The notes below the pieces were generated by a model. The model was given only the letters and a program-made list of their open reading frames with translations, searched no databases and had not been told where the DNA came from. From the NCBI GenBank assembly GCA_938009235.1, contig CALLIK010000004.1, positions 301,725-365,724 on the forward strand: a stretch of DNA of 64,000 nucleotides, read 5' to 3'. Positions within the stretch are counted from its first letter, which is position 1; every line of letters begins with the position of its first letter. This DNA comes from an uncultured Caulobacterales bacterium. GTDB taxonomy: Bacteria; Pseudomonadota; Alphaproteobacteria; Caulobacterales; Maricaulaceae. Positions 20,021 through 30,500 of the stretch are shown piece after piece. The position numbers were made by a program, and so were the translations under genes.

Positions 20021-20659
20021 ATGATGACCCTTCATGGATATTGGCGCAGTTCAGCGAGTTACCGCGTACGCATAGGTTTGGCCCTAAAGGGCGTGGCTGT
20101 GAAACATGTGGCCGTCAATCTTCGTGATGAATCTCAAAAGAGCAAAGACCATTTGGCCATAAACCCGCAAGGTTTTGTGCCTGTGTTGGAACTTGAAAAT
20201 GGAGCTGTTCTGACTCAATCATTAGCTATCTTAGAATATTTGGATGCGACGTACCCAGATCCTGCTTTGCTACCAATGGACCCACTATTGCGCAGCAGGG
20301 TTAAAGCCGCAGCCTTGACGATTGCAGCCGACATATCGCCTATTCAAAACCTCTCGGTCTTGAAATATATTCGCGCCCAGCATGATCAAGGTGATGCAGG
20401 GGTCACCCAATGGGCAGCCCATTGGATTGAAACGGGTTTTGTGACGTTAGAAAACATTGCGCAATCTCATAAGACAGACTTTTTCATGACGAATGCCCCC
20501 AGCCTGTTCGAATGCTGTCTCATACCTCAAATTTATAATGCCTGTAGATTCGGTGTCGATATCAATAGGTTTCCAAAACTAATGACTATTGATGCGAAGT
20601 GTCGAGAATTGCCTGCATTTATAGCTGCGGCCCCAGAAAATCAGGCAGACGTGATATGA
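20021..20659 (+). CDS. maiA: Maleylacetoacetate isomerase
   Basis: LHGYWRSSASYRVRIGLALKGV; NPQGFVPVLELENGAVLTQSLAILEYLDATYP; IQNLSVLKYI. Confidence 0.92.
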   Translation: MMTLHGYWRSSASYRVRIGLALKGVAVKHVAVNLRDESQKSKDHLAINPQGFVPVLELENGAVLTQSLAILEYLDATYPDPALLPMDPLLRSRVKAAALTIAADISPIQNLSVLKYIRAQHDQGDAGVTQWAAHWIETGFVTLENIAQSHKTDFFMTNAPSLFECCLIPQIYNACRFGVDINRFPKLMTIDAKCRELPAFIAAAPENQADVI

Positions 20660-20681
20660 TCTCTAAGGTTTAGGTGGGAAA

Positions 20682-20758
20682 TGGTGCCCGAACCCAGACT
20701 TGAACTGGGGACACACGGATTTTCAATCCGTTGCTCTACCAACTGAGCTATTCGGGCA
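20682..20758 (-). tRNA. tRNA-Phe (anticodon GAA), CCA encoded
   Basis: RC tgcccgaatagctcagttggtagagcaacggattgaaaatccgtgtgtccccagttcaagtctgggttcgggcacca; acceptor tgcccga/tcgggca; anticodon loop ttgaaaa. Confidence 0.96.
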
Positions 20759-20856
20759 TTCACATTGTGGCGGGTATATAGGCATCGGTTTTCGCTGTGT
20801 CCACACCGTTTCTGGCTAAATCGCACCTGTTTTTGTTGTTTCATTTTCTTTGATTT

Positions 20857-20871
20857 TGAGAATTATTCGCA
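20857..20871. promoter_or_regulatory. Fur-box-like 7-1-7 palindrome upstream of feoA
   Basis: TGAGAAT-T-ATTCGCA, one mismatch from a perfect 7-1-7 palindrome. Confidence 0.5.
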
Positions 20872-20884
20872 GTAAGGGTTGGTA

Positions 20885-21139
20885 ATGACGAAACGGCTGA
20901 CAGATCTTGCTAAGAGCGAAACAGGTGTCATTCTGGATTTTGATGACTCTGATCCAGCCCTAAGCACTCGCTTGAGAGAAATTGGGTTTGCCGAGGGGGA
21001 TAATGTTACACCTCTGCACTTCGGGTTATTCGGAAAAAACCCAATGTCAGTGAGAGTCAATGGAGCGCAGATAGCTCTCCGGCGTGAGGACGCACAAGCC
21101 ATTTTATTAAAAGCCGTTAAGAGTGAGGCTTCAGCATGA
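20885..21139 (+). CDS. feoA: Ferrous iron transport protein A
   Basis: LSTRLREIGFAEGDNVTPLHFGLFGKNPMSVRVNGAQIALRREDAQAI; precedes feoB. Confidence 0.9.
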   Translation: MTKRLTDLAKSETGVILDFDDSDPALSTRLREIGFAEGDNVTPLHFGLFGKNPMSVRVNGAQIALRREDAQAILLKAVKSEASA

Positions 21140-22980
21140 GCGATGGACAGTCACTTCGCCTTGCGCTTCTTGGTGCGCCCAACTGCGGGAAGTCGTCACT
21201 TTTCAATGCGCTTACGGGCGGTAAGGCCAAAGTCGCAAATTACCCTGGTGTCACAGTAGAGTACCGTAAGGGCGATTTTACGCTCCCAAGTGGACAAGCC
21301 ATTGAATTATTGGACTTGCCGGGCGTTTATGGTGATTGTGGACACAGCATGGACGAGCGAGTCGCCCTAGATGCGGTTCGCGGAAATCTTGAGGGTGAAC
21401 GCGCGCCTGATGCCATCGTATTCATGATGGATGCCAGCCACATCAACACGCATTTGCACAATGTGCTTCAAGCCAAAAATCACGGACTGCCGATTATTCT
21501 CGTCTTGAACATGATGGATATGGCCGCGAGAGATGGCATTACGATTGATTTGCCTGCACTTGAGCGCGAGATAGGCATACCTGTTATTTCTTGTGTGGCG
21601 GTTCGTGGCTCTGGACGGTCCTTGCTTCTGGATTACTTGGAAGAATGGGGCGGAGATGTCAGTTTCGGCTCCGCTGCGACTCCTAAGGAAGAAAAGGGTG
21701 ATTTGAAAGCTCTGCAAGCTAAGGCGCGATCAATCACCAGTACGGCCGTCAGCCGCGTTCATCAGGCGGAAACCTTTTCTCAACGCATTGATAATTGGGT
21801 TTTGCATCCAATTATGGGTCTAGCGATTCTCTTCACAATTTTGTTCGTGATGTTCCAAGCCGTCTACACATGGTCGGGCCCAGCTATGGACTTAATTGAA
21901 ATGGCTATCGGCGGGCTGCAGCGCGGGGCTGCGGCAATTTTGCCTGACGGATTAATTACGTCGCTTGTAGTCGACGGTATTATTGCGGGTGTTGGGTCCG
22001 TTCTTATATTTTTACCGCAAATCATCATCCTCTTTGCCTTCATCCTCTTGTTAGAGGCCTCTGGATATATGGCGAGAGCAGCCTTCCTCGTGGACACATT
22101 AATGGCAAAGATTGGTTTAAACGGACGCGCCTTCATTCCGTTACTGTCTAGTTTCGCTTGCGCAATTCCAGGGATCATGTCGGCACGTACAATCGAGCAG
22201 GAGAGGGATCGTATTACAACGATACTCATTGCGCCTTTGATGACATGTGCGGCGCGTTGGCCTGTCTACTTCTTGATTATTGGTGCGTTCGTACCTGCCG
22301 AGAAGGTCGGGGTATTCTCACTGCAAGGTTTAGTCGCATTCGGCCTTATCCTCGTCGGAATTGTCTTCGCGCTTATTATGGCCGCGATTTTCAAACGTAC
22401 ACTGACGAAGGGCGAGTCATCTGGACTGTTGATAGAATTGCCAAGCTATAAAACCCCTGTTTTTAAGGATTATATTATTGGCCTCTGGGACCGCGGTATG
22501 ATTTTTGTGAACCGTGCAGGACGTATCATCCTTCCTGCGTCCATTTTGATTTGGGGGCTGATGAGCTTTCCCGCCAATGCGACAACAACAGCGCAAACTT
22601 GGGCAGGCAAGGTTGGGGGCCTTATTGAGCCTCTCTTGCGCCCAATCGGGTTCAATCTGGAAATTGCCATCTCTCTTATTCCGGCTATGGCAGCCCGTGA
22701 GGTAGCTGTTAGCTCACTAGCGACCATCTATTCAATCGGAGGCACAAACGCTGATGACACATTAAGGGATTTGATTGCGGCGAACTGGACGTTACCTACA
22801 GCCTTAGCTTTTCTGGCTTGGTTCGTCTTTGCGCCTCAATGTCTCTCGACATTTGCGATTATCCGTAAGGAAACGAACAGTTGGAAATGGCCATTATTTG
22901 CATTTGGTTATCTATTCGTACTTGCCTACATCGCTGCAGGCGTCACCTATCATGTGTCACTTGCGATGGGCCTGTCTTAA
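21136..22980 (+). CDS. feoB: Ferrous iron transport protein B
   Basis: GAPNCGKSSLFNALTGGKAKVANYPGVTVE; DLPGVYG; multiple TM segments. Confidence 0.97.
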   Translation: MSDGQSLRLALLGAPNCGKSSLFNALTGGKAKVANYPGVTVEYRKGDFTLPSGQAIELLDLPGVYGDCGHSMDERVALDAVRGNLEGERAPDAIVFMMDASHINTHLHNVLQAKNHGLPIILVLNMMDMAARDGITIDLPALEREIGIPVISCVAVRGSGRSLLLDYLEEWGGDVSFGSAATPKEEKGDLKALQAKARSITSTAVSRVHQAETFSQRIDNWVLHPIMGLAILFTILFVMFQAVYTWSGPAMDLIEMAIGGLQRGAAAILPDGLITSLVVDGIIAGVGSVLIFLPQIIILFAFILLLEASGYMARAAFLVDTLMAKIGLNGRAFIPLLSSFACAIPGIMSARTIEQERDRITTILIAPLMTCAARWPVYFLIIGAFVPAEKVGVFSLQGLVAFGLILVGIVFALIMAAIFKRTLTKGESSGLLIELPSYKTPVFKDYIIGLWDRGMIFVNRAGRIILPASILIWGLMSFPANATTTAQTWAGKVGGLIEPLLRPIGFNLEIAISLIPAMAAREVAVSSLATIYSIGGTNADDTLRDLIAANWTLPTALAFLAWFVFAPQCLSTFAIIRKETNSWKWPLFAFGYLFVLAYIAAGVTYHVSLAMGLS

Positions 22981-22984
22981 GCTT

Positions 22985-24196
22985 CTAGTCAATTTCAGGC
23001 AGAGTGACGGGGGAAGATTGAACATCTTGAACCTCAAAATCGTCAAGCATAGCTCCAGCTCGTTCAGGTAATGTTTCTGACGCTAATAGACGTTCAACAC
23101 GTCGTTTCGCGTCTTGCTTCAAATCCTCATAGAATAAATTCGAGGGCAGCGTTCTAAATTTCATACCGACTTTAATAGGTCGACGCAGGGCCTTGCTTCG
23201 AGGTGTGTCGACATAAAGCAAACCGTCTTGGCACTGGACGCCCGATTGTTTCGTAAGAGGTGCCGGTTTCATATCTGGATCCAACCCCTCAGCTGCAACG
23301 CCGCCAAGATGCAAACGAGAGGGTGCGTAGTCTTCAGATTCTGTCCATAGCAATGGATTAATACAAAGCGTGGTGCGGTTTGAAATCGCTTTATAGGCCT
23401 CGCCATTATGAACCATAGACTTTTCAGAGAACCGCTTTGCCATAACTTTGTCTTTGGAGGTGAAGCTACCAAAGGCGACAATGCATTGAGTTTGATCAGT
23501 GTTTTTGCATGGCGTTAAGTTGCTCAACGTACCTTCGAATAAATCTACAGGAAGCGGATGATCAATAACATAGGCAACCGCGAGACGTTGCTTGAGATCG
23601 CCCTGGAAAAAGTCAGATAGGAGGCGCTGAACATGGCTGGCACCTTGATTGTGTCCAACTAAAACAAGAGGTCTTTCTGGTGGTGATTGAGTCAAAAATC
23701 GATCAAATGCGCGCTTCACATCCTGATAGGCAAGGTCTTGCGCTTGCTGTGCGTCTTCTCGATTTGTCATAAAGGCGTATAAAGAGGCTTGTCGGTAGTA
23801 AGGCGCGAATAGGCGGCCCGCCTCGCCATAGGGCGACACATAGTTGGGCCTTACAATTCTCTTCAGTTTATTTTTTCGTTTGAGGTCATCAGACGGTAAA
23901 TTCCAATGAGCACCACCTCTATAGACGCTAGGGACAACAATAAATACGTCGCCTTTTGCTGTCAATGTAAATGGATCAACGCCAAGGTCTGGCTGCGCTA
24001 ACCAACTCTCGAGAGATGCGTAGTCTGGAGACGTGGGCGGAGTATAGGTTTGGAATGGTTGGCCTGGGTCTTGGATGGTTTGGAATATGTCATCTTGATA
24101 TGTATATGCCAAAGCGAGAATAGCGCCAAAGATACCAAAGACACCAAGGCACGCTCTGATCGCAGTTTTATATTTCGCGAAATTGACCTGCAACAT
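22985..24196 (-). CDS. DUF3089 domain (alpha/beta-hydrolase-like) protein
   Basis: VFIVVPSVYRGGAHWN; RLFAPYYRQASLYAF; LVLVGHNQGASHVQRLL. Confidence 0.8.
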   Translation of the reverse strand: MLQVNFAKYKTAIRACLGVFGIFGAILALAYTYQDDIFQTIQDPGQPFQTYTPPTSPDYASLESWLAQPDLGVDPFTLTAKGDVFIVVPSVYRGGAHWNLPSDDLKRKNKLKRIVRPNYVSPYGEAGRLFAPYYRQASLYAFMTNREDAQQAQDLAYQDVKRAFDRFLTQSPPERPLVLVGHNQGASHVQRLLSDFFQGDLKQRLAVAYVIDHPLPVDLFEGTLSNLTPCKNTDQTQCIVAFGSFTSKDKVMAKRFSEKSMVHNGEAYKAISNRTTLCINPLLWTESEDYAPSRLHLGGVAAEGLDPDMKPAPLTKQSGVQCQDGLLYVDTPRSKALRRPIKVGMKFRTLPSNLFYEDLKQDAKRRVERLLASETLPERAGAMLDDFEVQDVQSSPVTLPEID

Positions 24197-24292
24197 ATGA
24201 GATTCCCTTTTTGGTCTTTAAGGTGGTCTAACGGATTGCAAGTGATAGCGGTAGCGCCCATGAGGCTCCGAACCAAAATTTAAGGAAATGGC

Positions 24293-25021
24293 ATGGACTC
24301 CCCTCAGGAGAAAAAACAAACTCAGAAAAGCTCGCGCCATATGGTTAGATTGCTTAAATGGGGACGGAACCGTTTTTTCACCGGCGTAATTATCGCGCTT
24401 CCAATTGTGGCCACCTTTTTGACCGTAAGTTGGATTGTTCAGAAAATTGATCAAAATGTGTTTAGGATTGTACCAACGCGTTTGAATCCTGAAACATATC
24501 TTGGCTTTGCGATTCCAGGTTTAGGTATCATCATATCGATCGTATTGCTTTTTCTCTTGGGTGTTGTTGCCTCAAATTTCATTGGCAAGTCTCTCATCAA
24601 GTCTGGAGAAAGTCTATTAGCGCGCGTTCCAGTCGTTAGCCCTGTTTACAATTCTTTGAAGCAAATTGTACAAACTGTTGCCGCGCAAAAAGATCGCGCC
24701 TTTCGGGATGTCTGTTTGATTGAATATCCAAAAAAAGACGTATGGGCGATAGGGTTCGTAACTGCGGACTTGGGCGGCCCCCCCAAAGATGCCTTAGGCG
24801 AGGATATGCTTTGTGTATTTGTCCCAACAACACCCAACCCGACATCTGGTTTTCTGCTGTTCCTCCACAAGGATAGTATCCGTATTCTGGATATGACACC
24901 AGAAGAGGGTGCTAAGATGATTATTTCAGGTGGTATGGTTTCAGGACCGCAAGATGAGGCTTTGGAAGCAGGAACCGGGAAGGCGTTGAAGTCAAACTCG
25001 CCAATGCCGTCGCTAAAATAA
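24293..25021 (+). CDS. DUF502 family membrane protein
   Basis: FFTGVIIALPIVATFLTVSWIVQKID; GLGIIISIVLLFLLGVVASNFIGK; FVPTTPNPTSGFLLF. Confidence 0.9.
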   Translation: MDSPQEKKQTQKSSRHMVRLLKWGRNRFFTGVIIALPIVATFLTVSWIVQKIDQNVFRIVPTRLNPETYLGFAIPGLGIIISIVLLFLLGVVASNFIGKSLIKSGESLLARVPVVSPVYNSLKQIVQTVAAQKDRAFRDVCLIEYPKKDVWAIGFVTADLGGPPKDALGEDMLCVFVPTTPNPTSGFLLFLHKDSIRILDMTPEEGAKMIISGGMVSGPQDEALEAGTGKALKSNSPMPSLK

Positions 25022-25039
25022 TAGGTAATTGAAGGCGTG

Positions 25040-27157
25040 TTAGCCGGCCCTCATCATGGCAATTCCATAGTCCTGCTCGAACAAATAGAGCAAATTGCGA
25101 GCGGCTAGTCCTCGCGGACTTGTTAGGCCTGGGTCCATTTGAACAAGAAGCCTCGCATCTTGTGTCGCAGTCTCCAAAAGGTCTTTGTGCTTATCTAAAT
25201 TAGCTAAAGTGAAACGAGGGACACCTGACTGCGCCGCGCCCAAAAGATCTCCTGATCCGCGCAATTCCCAATCCTTCTCAGCAATTAGAAAACCGTCTTC
25301 GGATTGCCGCATAATTTCTAAACGCGCTTTTCCATTCACTGAGAGGGGCGCTTGATAGAGCAATAAGCATGATGATTTTTTGTCTGATCGCCCAACACGC
25401 CCTCGTAATTGATGGAGTTGCGCTAAGCCAAACCGCTCCGCATGTTCAATAACAATAATCGTCGCGTTTGGCGCATCTACGCCGACTTCGATAACTGTTG
25501 TCGCGACGAGCACATCAAAGTCACCCGCTTTAAAACGCTTGCTCATGGATTCTTTGTCCGCCGCGGATAAGCGCCCATGCAGTAAGCCCACTCTATCGCC
25601 AAACATCGCGGTTAGCTGTCGATGCCTGTCTTCTACGGAGGACAGATTGATAAGTTCGCTATCTTCCACCAGAGGACAAACCCAATAGACCTGATTGCCG
25701 TCTTTGATTGAACGTCCAACGGCATCAATCACGCTATCAAGCCGCGCTAGAGGGAGAATGGCTGTTTCAATCGGAACGCGTCCTGCGGGTTTCTCGTCCA
25801 ATATAGAGACATCCAGATCACCGTAACTCGTCAAAGCTAACGTACGGGGAATGGGGGTCGCTGTCATGACCAACAGGTCTGTTGCCGTTCCTTTTTCAGT
25901 TAGTCTCAAGCGATCTCTCACGCCAAATCGATGCTGTTCATCAATGATCACGAGGCCTAAATTCTTAAACTGTGTTTTGTCTTGGAAGAGGGCGTGAGTT
26001 CCGACGATCACATCAATGTATCCTGCGACCATACCAGCTTCGAGCGCAGTGCGGGCTTTACCCTTATCACGCCCCGTGAGGCCTTCGACTGTCAGGCCTG
26101 CGGGGTCTAAAAATGTACGGAGGGTTTCTACATGTTGTCGGGCCAGAATTTCAGTGGGGGCCATGAGCGCCACTTGCACGCCTGCTTCTGCCGCATAAGC
26201 GCAGGCTAATGCCGCGACGAAAGTCTTGCCCGCACCAACGTCGCCCTGCAGCAATCGAGACATACGGTTCGGGGAGGCCATGTCAGTTTTGATTTCCTCA
26301 AATGCCCGCGCTTGAGCACCAGTGGGCGGGAAGGGGGCCGCGCCCAAAACGTCTTGAACATAGTCTCCTTTTGCGGACAAAGCTTGACCGCCTTGTCCAC
26401 GGTTTCGTTCGCGAACCAAGGCCATTGCCAACTGTTTGGCGAAGAGTTCGTCATAGGCAAGACGGCGTCTTGGCGGGCTGTCTTCTTTGATATCGACAGG
26501 GTGTTCAGGACGATGAAGCAGCGTTAGCGCATCACGGTAATCAGGCCAATCCTGCTGCGTTTGAAGCGCTGCATCGAGCCAATTCCCAAGATCTGGACCT
26601 TCTAAGACTTTCGTCAATGCACCATCAACCGCCTTACGCGCCATTTTTTGTCCTAGGCCTGCCGTCAGCGGGTAGAGTGTTTCCAACTCTGGTAAATCTT
26701 CTGCCTTCTCAGGTTCGACGACATAATCTGGATGGGTCATTTGCAATTCTGCATTATAGACTTCGCATTTTCCCGAAATGATACGGCGCGAACCTTCAGG
26801 CATTAACTTGAGCATGCTTTGCGGATAGGCCTTAAACCAAGTTAGTGTCATATCGCCTGTCTCGTCAAATACACGGATGCGATAAGGGCGGTTCTTTGCA
26901 TTGGGTGCAATATGGCTCCCGACGGTTACTTCAAAGGTCGCAATCTCTCCATCTCTTGCCCCTGCTATGGTTGGACGATGCGTACGATCAATTAAGTTAT
27001 TAGGCGGCGTCAGAACTAAATCACGCAGGCGCGGTCCCATTGCGCGTGTCAACGCGTCACCAACTTTCTCGCCGACACCCTTGAGCGTGGTTACATCGGA
27101 GAAGTACGTATTCAGGTCCGCAGGGCGAGACATAATAGATTTTGAGTCATGTGACAT
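25040..27157 (-). CDS. recG: ATP-dependent DNA helicase RecG
   Basis: LQGDVGAGKTFVAALA; IIDEQHRFGVRDR; MTATPIPRTLALTSYGDLDVS; QLRGRVGRSDKKSSCLLLY. Confidence 0.97.
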   Translation of the reverse strand: MSHDSKSIMSRPADLNTYFSDVTTLKGVGEKVGDALTRAMGPRLRDLVLTPPNNLIDRTHRPTIAGARDGEIATFEVTVGSHIAPNAKNRPYRIRVFDETGDMTLTWFKAYPQSMLKLMPEGSRRIISGKCEVYNAELQMTHPDYVVEPEKAEDLPELETLYPLTAGLGQKMARKAVDGALTKVLEGPDLGNWLDAALQTQQDWPDYRDALTLLHRPEHPVDIKEDSPPRRRLAYDELFAKQLAMALVRERNRGQGGQALSAKGDYVQDVLGAAPFPPTGAQARAFEEIKTDMASPNRMSRLLQGDVGAGKTFVAALACAYAAEAGVQVALMAPTEILARQHVETLRTFLDPAGLTVEGLTGRDKGKARTALEAGMVAGYIDVIVGTHALFQDKTQFKNLGLVIIDEQHRFGVRDRLRLTEKGTATDLLVMTATPIPRTLALTSYGDLDVSILDEKPAGRVPIETAILPLARLDSVIDAVGRSIKDGNQVYWVCPLVEDSELINLSSVEDRHRQLTAMFGDRVGLLHGRLSAADKESMSKRFKAGDFDVLVATTVIEVGVDAPNATIIVIEHAERFGLAQLHQLRGRVGRSDKKSSCLLLYQAPLSVNGKARLEIMRQSEDGFLIAEKDWELRGSGDLLGAAQSGVPRFTLANLDKHKDLLETATQDARLLVQMDPGLTSPRGLAARNLLYLFEQDYGIAMMRAG

Positions 27158-27228
27158 ATCCCCCTATCTGTAACTTTCACAGCGTCTACACAAGTGACAC
27201 GGTCAAACGAAACCGTTATGGCACGTGC

Positions 27229-27507
27229 ATGATTGAACCGATTGATACAACCGACATGGCCGTACGTAAGAAGCGTCTTTTGTATCGCTCTAATTATCGC
27301 GGCTTTAAAGAGGCTGATATGATATTGGGTGGTTTCGCCAAAGCCAATATGGATACAATGAGCGATGCAGACATCGTCACATTCGAGCAGCTTTTAGAGG
27401 CCAAAGATCACGATATTTACGGTTGGATTTCGGGTACACTTCCTGTGCCGACCATTCATGATACGCCACTCTTGCAACGCCTTCGTGCGTTCAAGCCATC
27501 CGTTTAG
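27229..27507 (+). CDS. sdhE: Succinate dehydrogenase assembly factor 2 (SdhE family)
   Basis: RKKRLLYRSNYRGFKEADMILGGFAKANMDTMSDADIVTFEQLLEAKDHDIYGWISG. Confidence 0.9.
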   Translation: MIEPIDTTDMAVRKKRLLYRSNYRGFKEADMILGGFAKANMDTMSDADIVTFEQLLEAKDHDIYGWISGTLPVPTIHDTPLLQRLRAFKPSV

Positions 27508-27513
27508 TACATT

Positions 27514-30500
27514 ATGCAAATCCAACTCTCCCGATATATTGGGCCTGAGCAGAAACTTGTCGCCTCGGGCTTACCCGAAGGTGCAGATGCTCTGGCCTTT
27601 ACAAAGGCTGTACGCCGCGAAAAGAAGCCGACTTTATTCTTAGCCCGAGACGACACGCGTGCAGCTGCGTTTCAAGCGGCGTGTCGGTTTTTTGCATCTG
27701 ATATTCCCGTCTTGTCGCTGCCGGCTTGGGATTGTCTTCCCTATGATAGGGTGTCACCGAGCCGAACTTTGGCCGCGCGCCGTGCTGGGGCCCTCTTTTT
27801 TCTGACGACGTTAGATCAATCAAAGCCATATATTATCGTTAGCACCATTGGTGCCGCTATGCAGAAGGTTCCACCTCGGTCTATCATTTCTGACGCGGGG
27901 CTTGCTGCTAAAGTTGGCGAAGACATGCGGCGCGAACGGATTGAACGTTACCTTACGAATAATGGTTACTCGCGTGCGAGTACGGTTGTTGAGGCGGGCG
28001 ATTTTGCCGTTCGTGGTGGGTTGATAGACATTTTTCCTCCGACTGAGAAAAACCCACTTAGGCTTGATTTCTTTGGTGATGAAATCGAATCTATTCGCGA
28101 GTTCGATATTGATAGTCAGCGCACAACAGCCGCACGTTCAGAGCTAACACTCGCGCCTGTTTCCGAAGTTTTCATGACGGAACAGTCGATCAGTAATTTT
28201 AGACGGAATTACATCGCGGCCTTTGGCGGCGGTGTCAGCCGTGATCCTATCTATGCTGCCGTCGTGGAAGGCATTCGCCCCCAAGGGATCGAGCATTACA
28301 TGCCTTTATTCTATGAGCATGTTGAAACGGTCTTTGATTACCTTGGCCCGAATACGTTGATTGGGATGGATGGGCTTTTACAAGAGGCTAAACGCGAACG
28401 CATCGATCTGATCGAAGACTTTTATACGTCACGTCAAGAACACGCAGAAGCGCGCGATACGGGTAGTGGCGATCCCTCAAAAACGGCAGGATTATACCGT
28501 CCGCTTGAAGTGGAGCGTCTGTATCTCAACCCTACGCAGTGGGACACTCAACTGGCGACGCAACGGTCGAGGCAACACACGCCTTTCGAAAGCCCTATCG
28601 AAGGCGTGATTGATTTTGGCGGTCGTCCTTCACGTAACTTCTCTGTGGAGCGCCGCACCGAAGGCGTAAATGTTTTCGAATCTGTCGCCGGTTACATAAA
28701 AGAGCTGCGTGATGATAAGCGCCGCATTTGGATTGGGTGTTGGACCGATGGATCTCGTGAGCGCCTTGTCAGCGTATTCGAAGATCAAGATCTCATTGTC
28801 CCTAAGGTCAACTCTCAAGCGGCCCTAGATAGTAAACCTGGCGATGTTCGTGCTGTAATCCTACCCATTGAAAACGGGTTTACACTTGGAAAACTCACTG
28901 TTCTGTCTGAACAAGATGTTCTCGGTGATCGTTTGATCAATCGAGGCCGAAAGCGCAAAGCCAAGAACTTCATTGCAGAAGCCGCTTCGCTAACTCCCGG
29001 TGATCTGATTGTGCATATTGACCACGGTTTAGGTCGGTATCTGGGGTTGAAAACGTTACAAGTTTCGGATGCGCCACATGATTGTTTGGAACTTGAATAT
29101 GCAGGGCAAGCGAAGCTTTATCTGCCTGTAGAGAACATCGAACTTCTCTCCCGTTATGGCAGCGCGAGCGAGGGTACAGTCTTGGACCGCCTTGGTAGCG
29201 CGGCATGGCAGGCGCGTAAGTCTAAAGCTAAGGGTAGGTTACGTGATCTAGCGGCTGGCCTTATAAAAATAGCGGCCAAGCGCGCTATGCGCAAGACTGA
29301 TCCAATCACGCCTGATGAATCGACCTATAATGAATTTGCGGCTCGTTTTCCGTACGCGGAGACTGATGATCAACTGAACTCTATTGATGATGTCTACAAA
29401 GATCTTGCAAGCGGGCGTCCAATGGATCGATTGATTTGCGGGGATGTCGGCTTTGGGAAAACAGAGATCGCCTTGCGTGCCGCTTTTGCTGTCGCGATGT
29501 CAGGACAGCAGGTCGCGATCGTCGCGCCAACTACAATCCTATCTCGTCAGCATTTTAAAACATTCAAAGACCGGTTTAGGGGTTGGCCTGTTGTCGTCAG
29601 GCAGTTGTCTCGGCTCGTGTCTACGAAGGATGCGAAAATCGCGAAAGACGATTTGGCAAACGGCCGATGCGAAATTATTATTGGAACCCATGCGCTGCTA
29701 GCGAAAACTATAAAGTTCTCAGACTTAGGCTTGGTTATTGTTGATGAAGAACAACGTTTTGGTGTTCAGCACAAAGAGCGTTTGAAGTCTTTGAGTGCCG
29801 ACGTTCATGTCTTAACTTTGACCGCGACGCCAATTCCTCGGACCCTTCAGATGGCCTTGTCTGGGATTAGAGAGCTATCTCTCATCGCTACGCCGCCTGT
29901 GGACCGTCTTGCTATACGCACATATGTGACGCCTTGGGATGAGGTTTCACTTCGTAAGGCCTTGCTACGTGAAAAGTACCGCGGCGGTCAGTCCTATTTC
30001 ATTGTGCCTAGAATTGCCGATATTCCGAGGATTGAAGAGTTCATGCGCAATGCTGTGCCTGAGGTTAAATATATAATTGCACACGGTCAAATGTCCGCGG
30101 GTGCTCTCGAAGATATCATGACAGCCTTTTATGATGGCGAATATGACGTTCTGATTTCAACCTCAATTATTGAGAGCGGAATTGATATCCCGTCGGCAAA
30201 CACCATGATCATCTATAGGGCTGATCGATTTGGCCTAGCGCAGCTCTATCAAATGCGAGGGCGAGTTGGGCGGTCTAAGGTTCGGGCTTATGCTTATCTT
30301 ACGATGCCTGAAGCCCAAATTGCGACTCAAGGCGCTCTCAAGAGACTTAAAATATTGCAGTCTCTGGATACGTTAGGCGCTGGCTTTACGCTCGCTAGTC
30401 ATGATCTAGATATGCGAGGTGGCGGCAATCCGTTGGGTGAAGAGCAATCTGGACACATTAAAGATCTCGGTGTTGAGCTTTATCAGCATATGCTTGAGGA

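Noticed and set aside
26016-26198. Short ORFs opposite recG, mfd, frmA, feoB and other large genes in the track
   Set aside because: Antisense or out-of-frame shadows of well-supported genes with no recognisable motifs.
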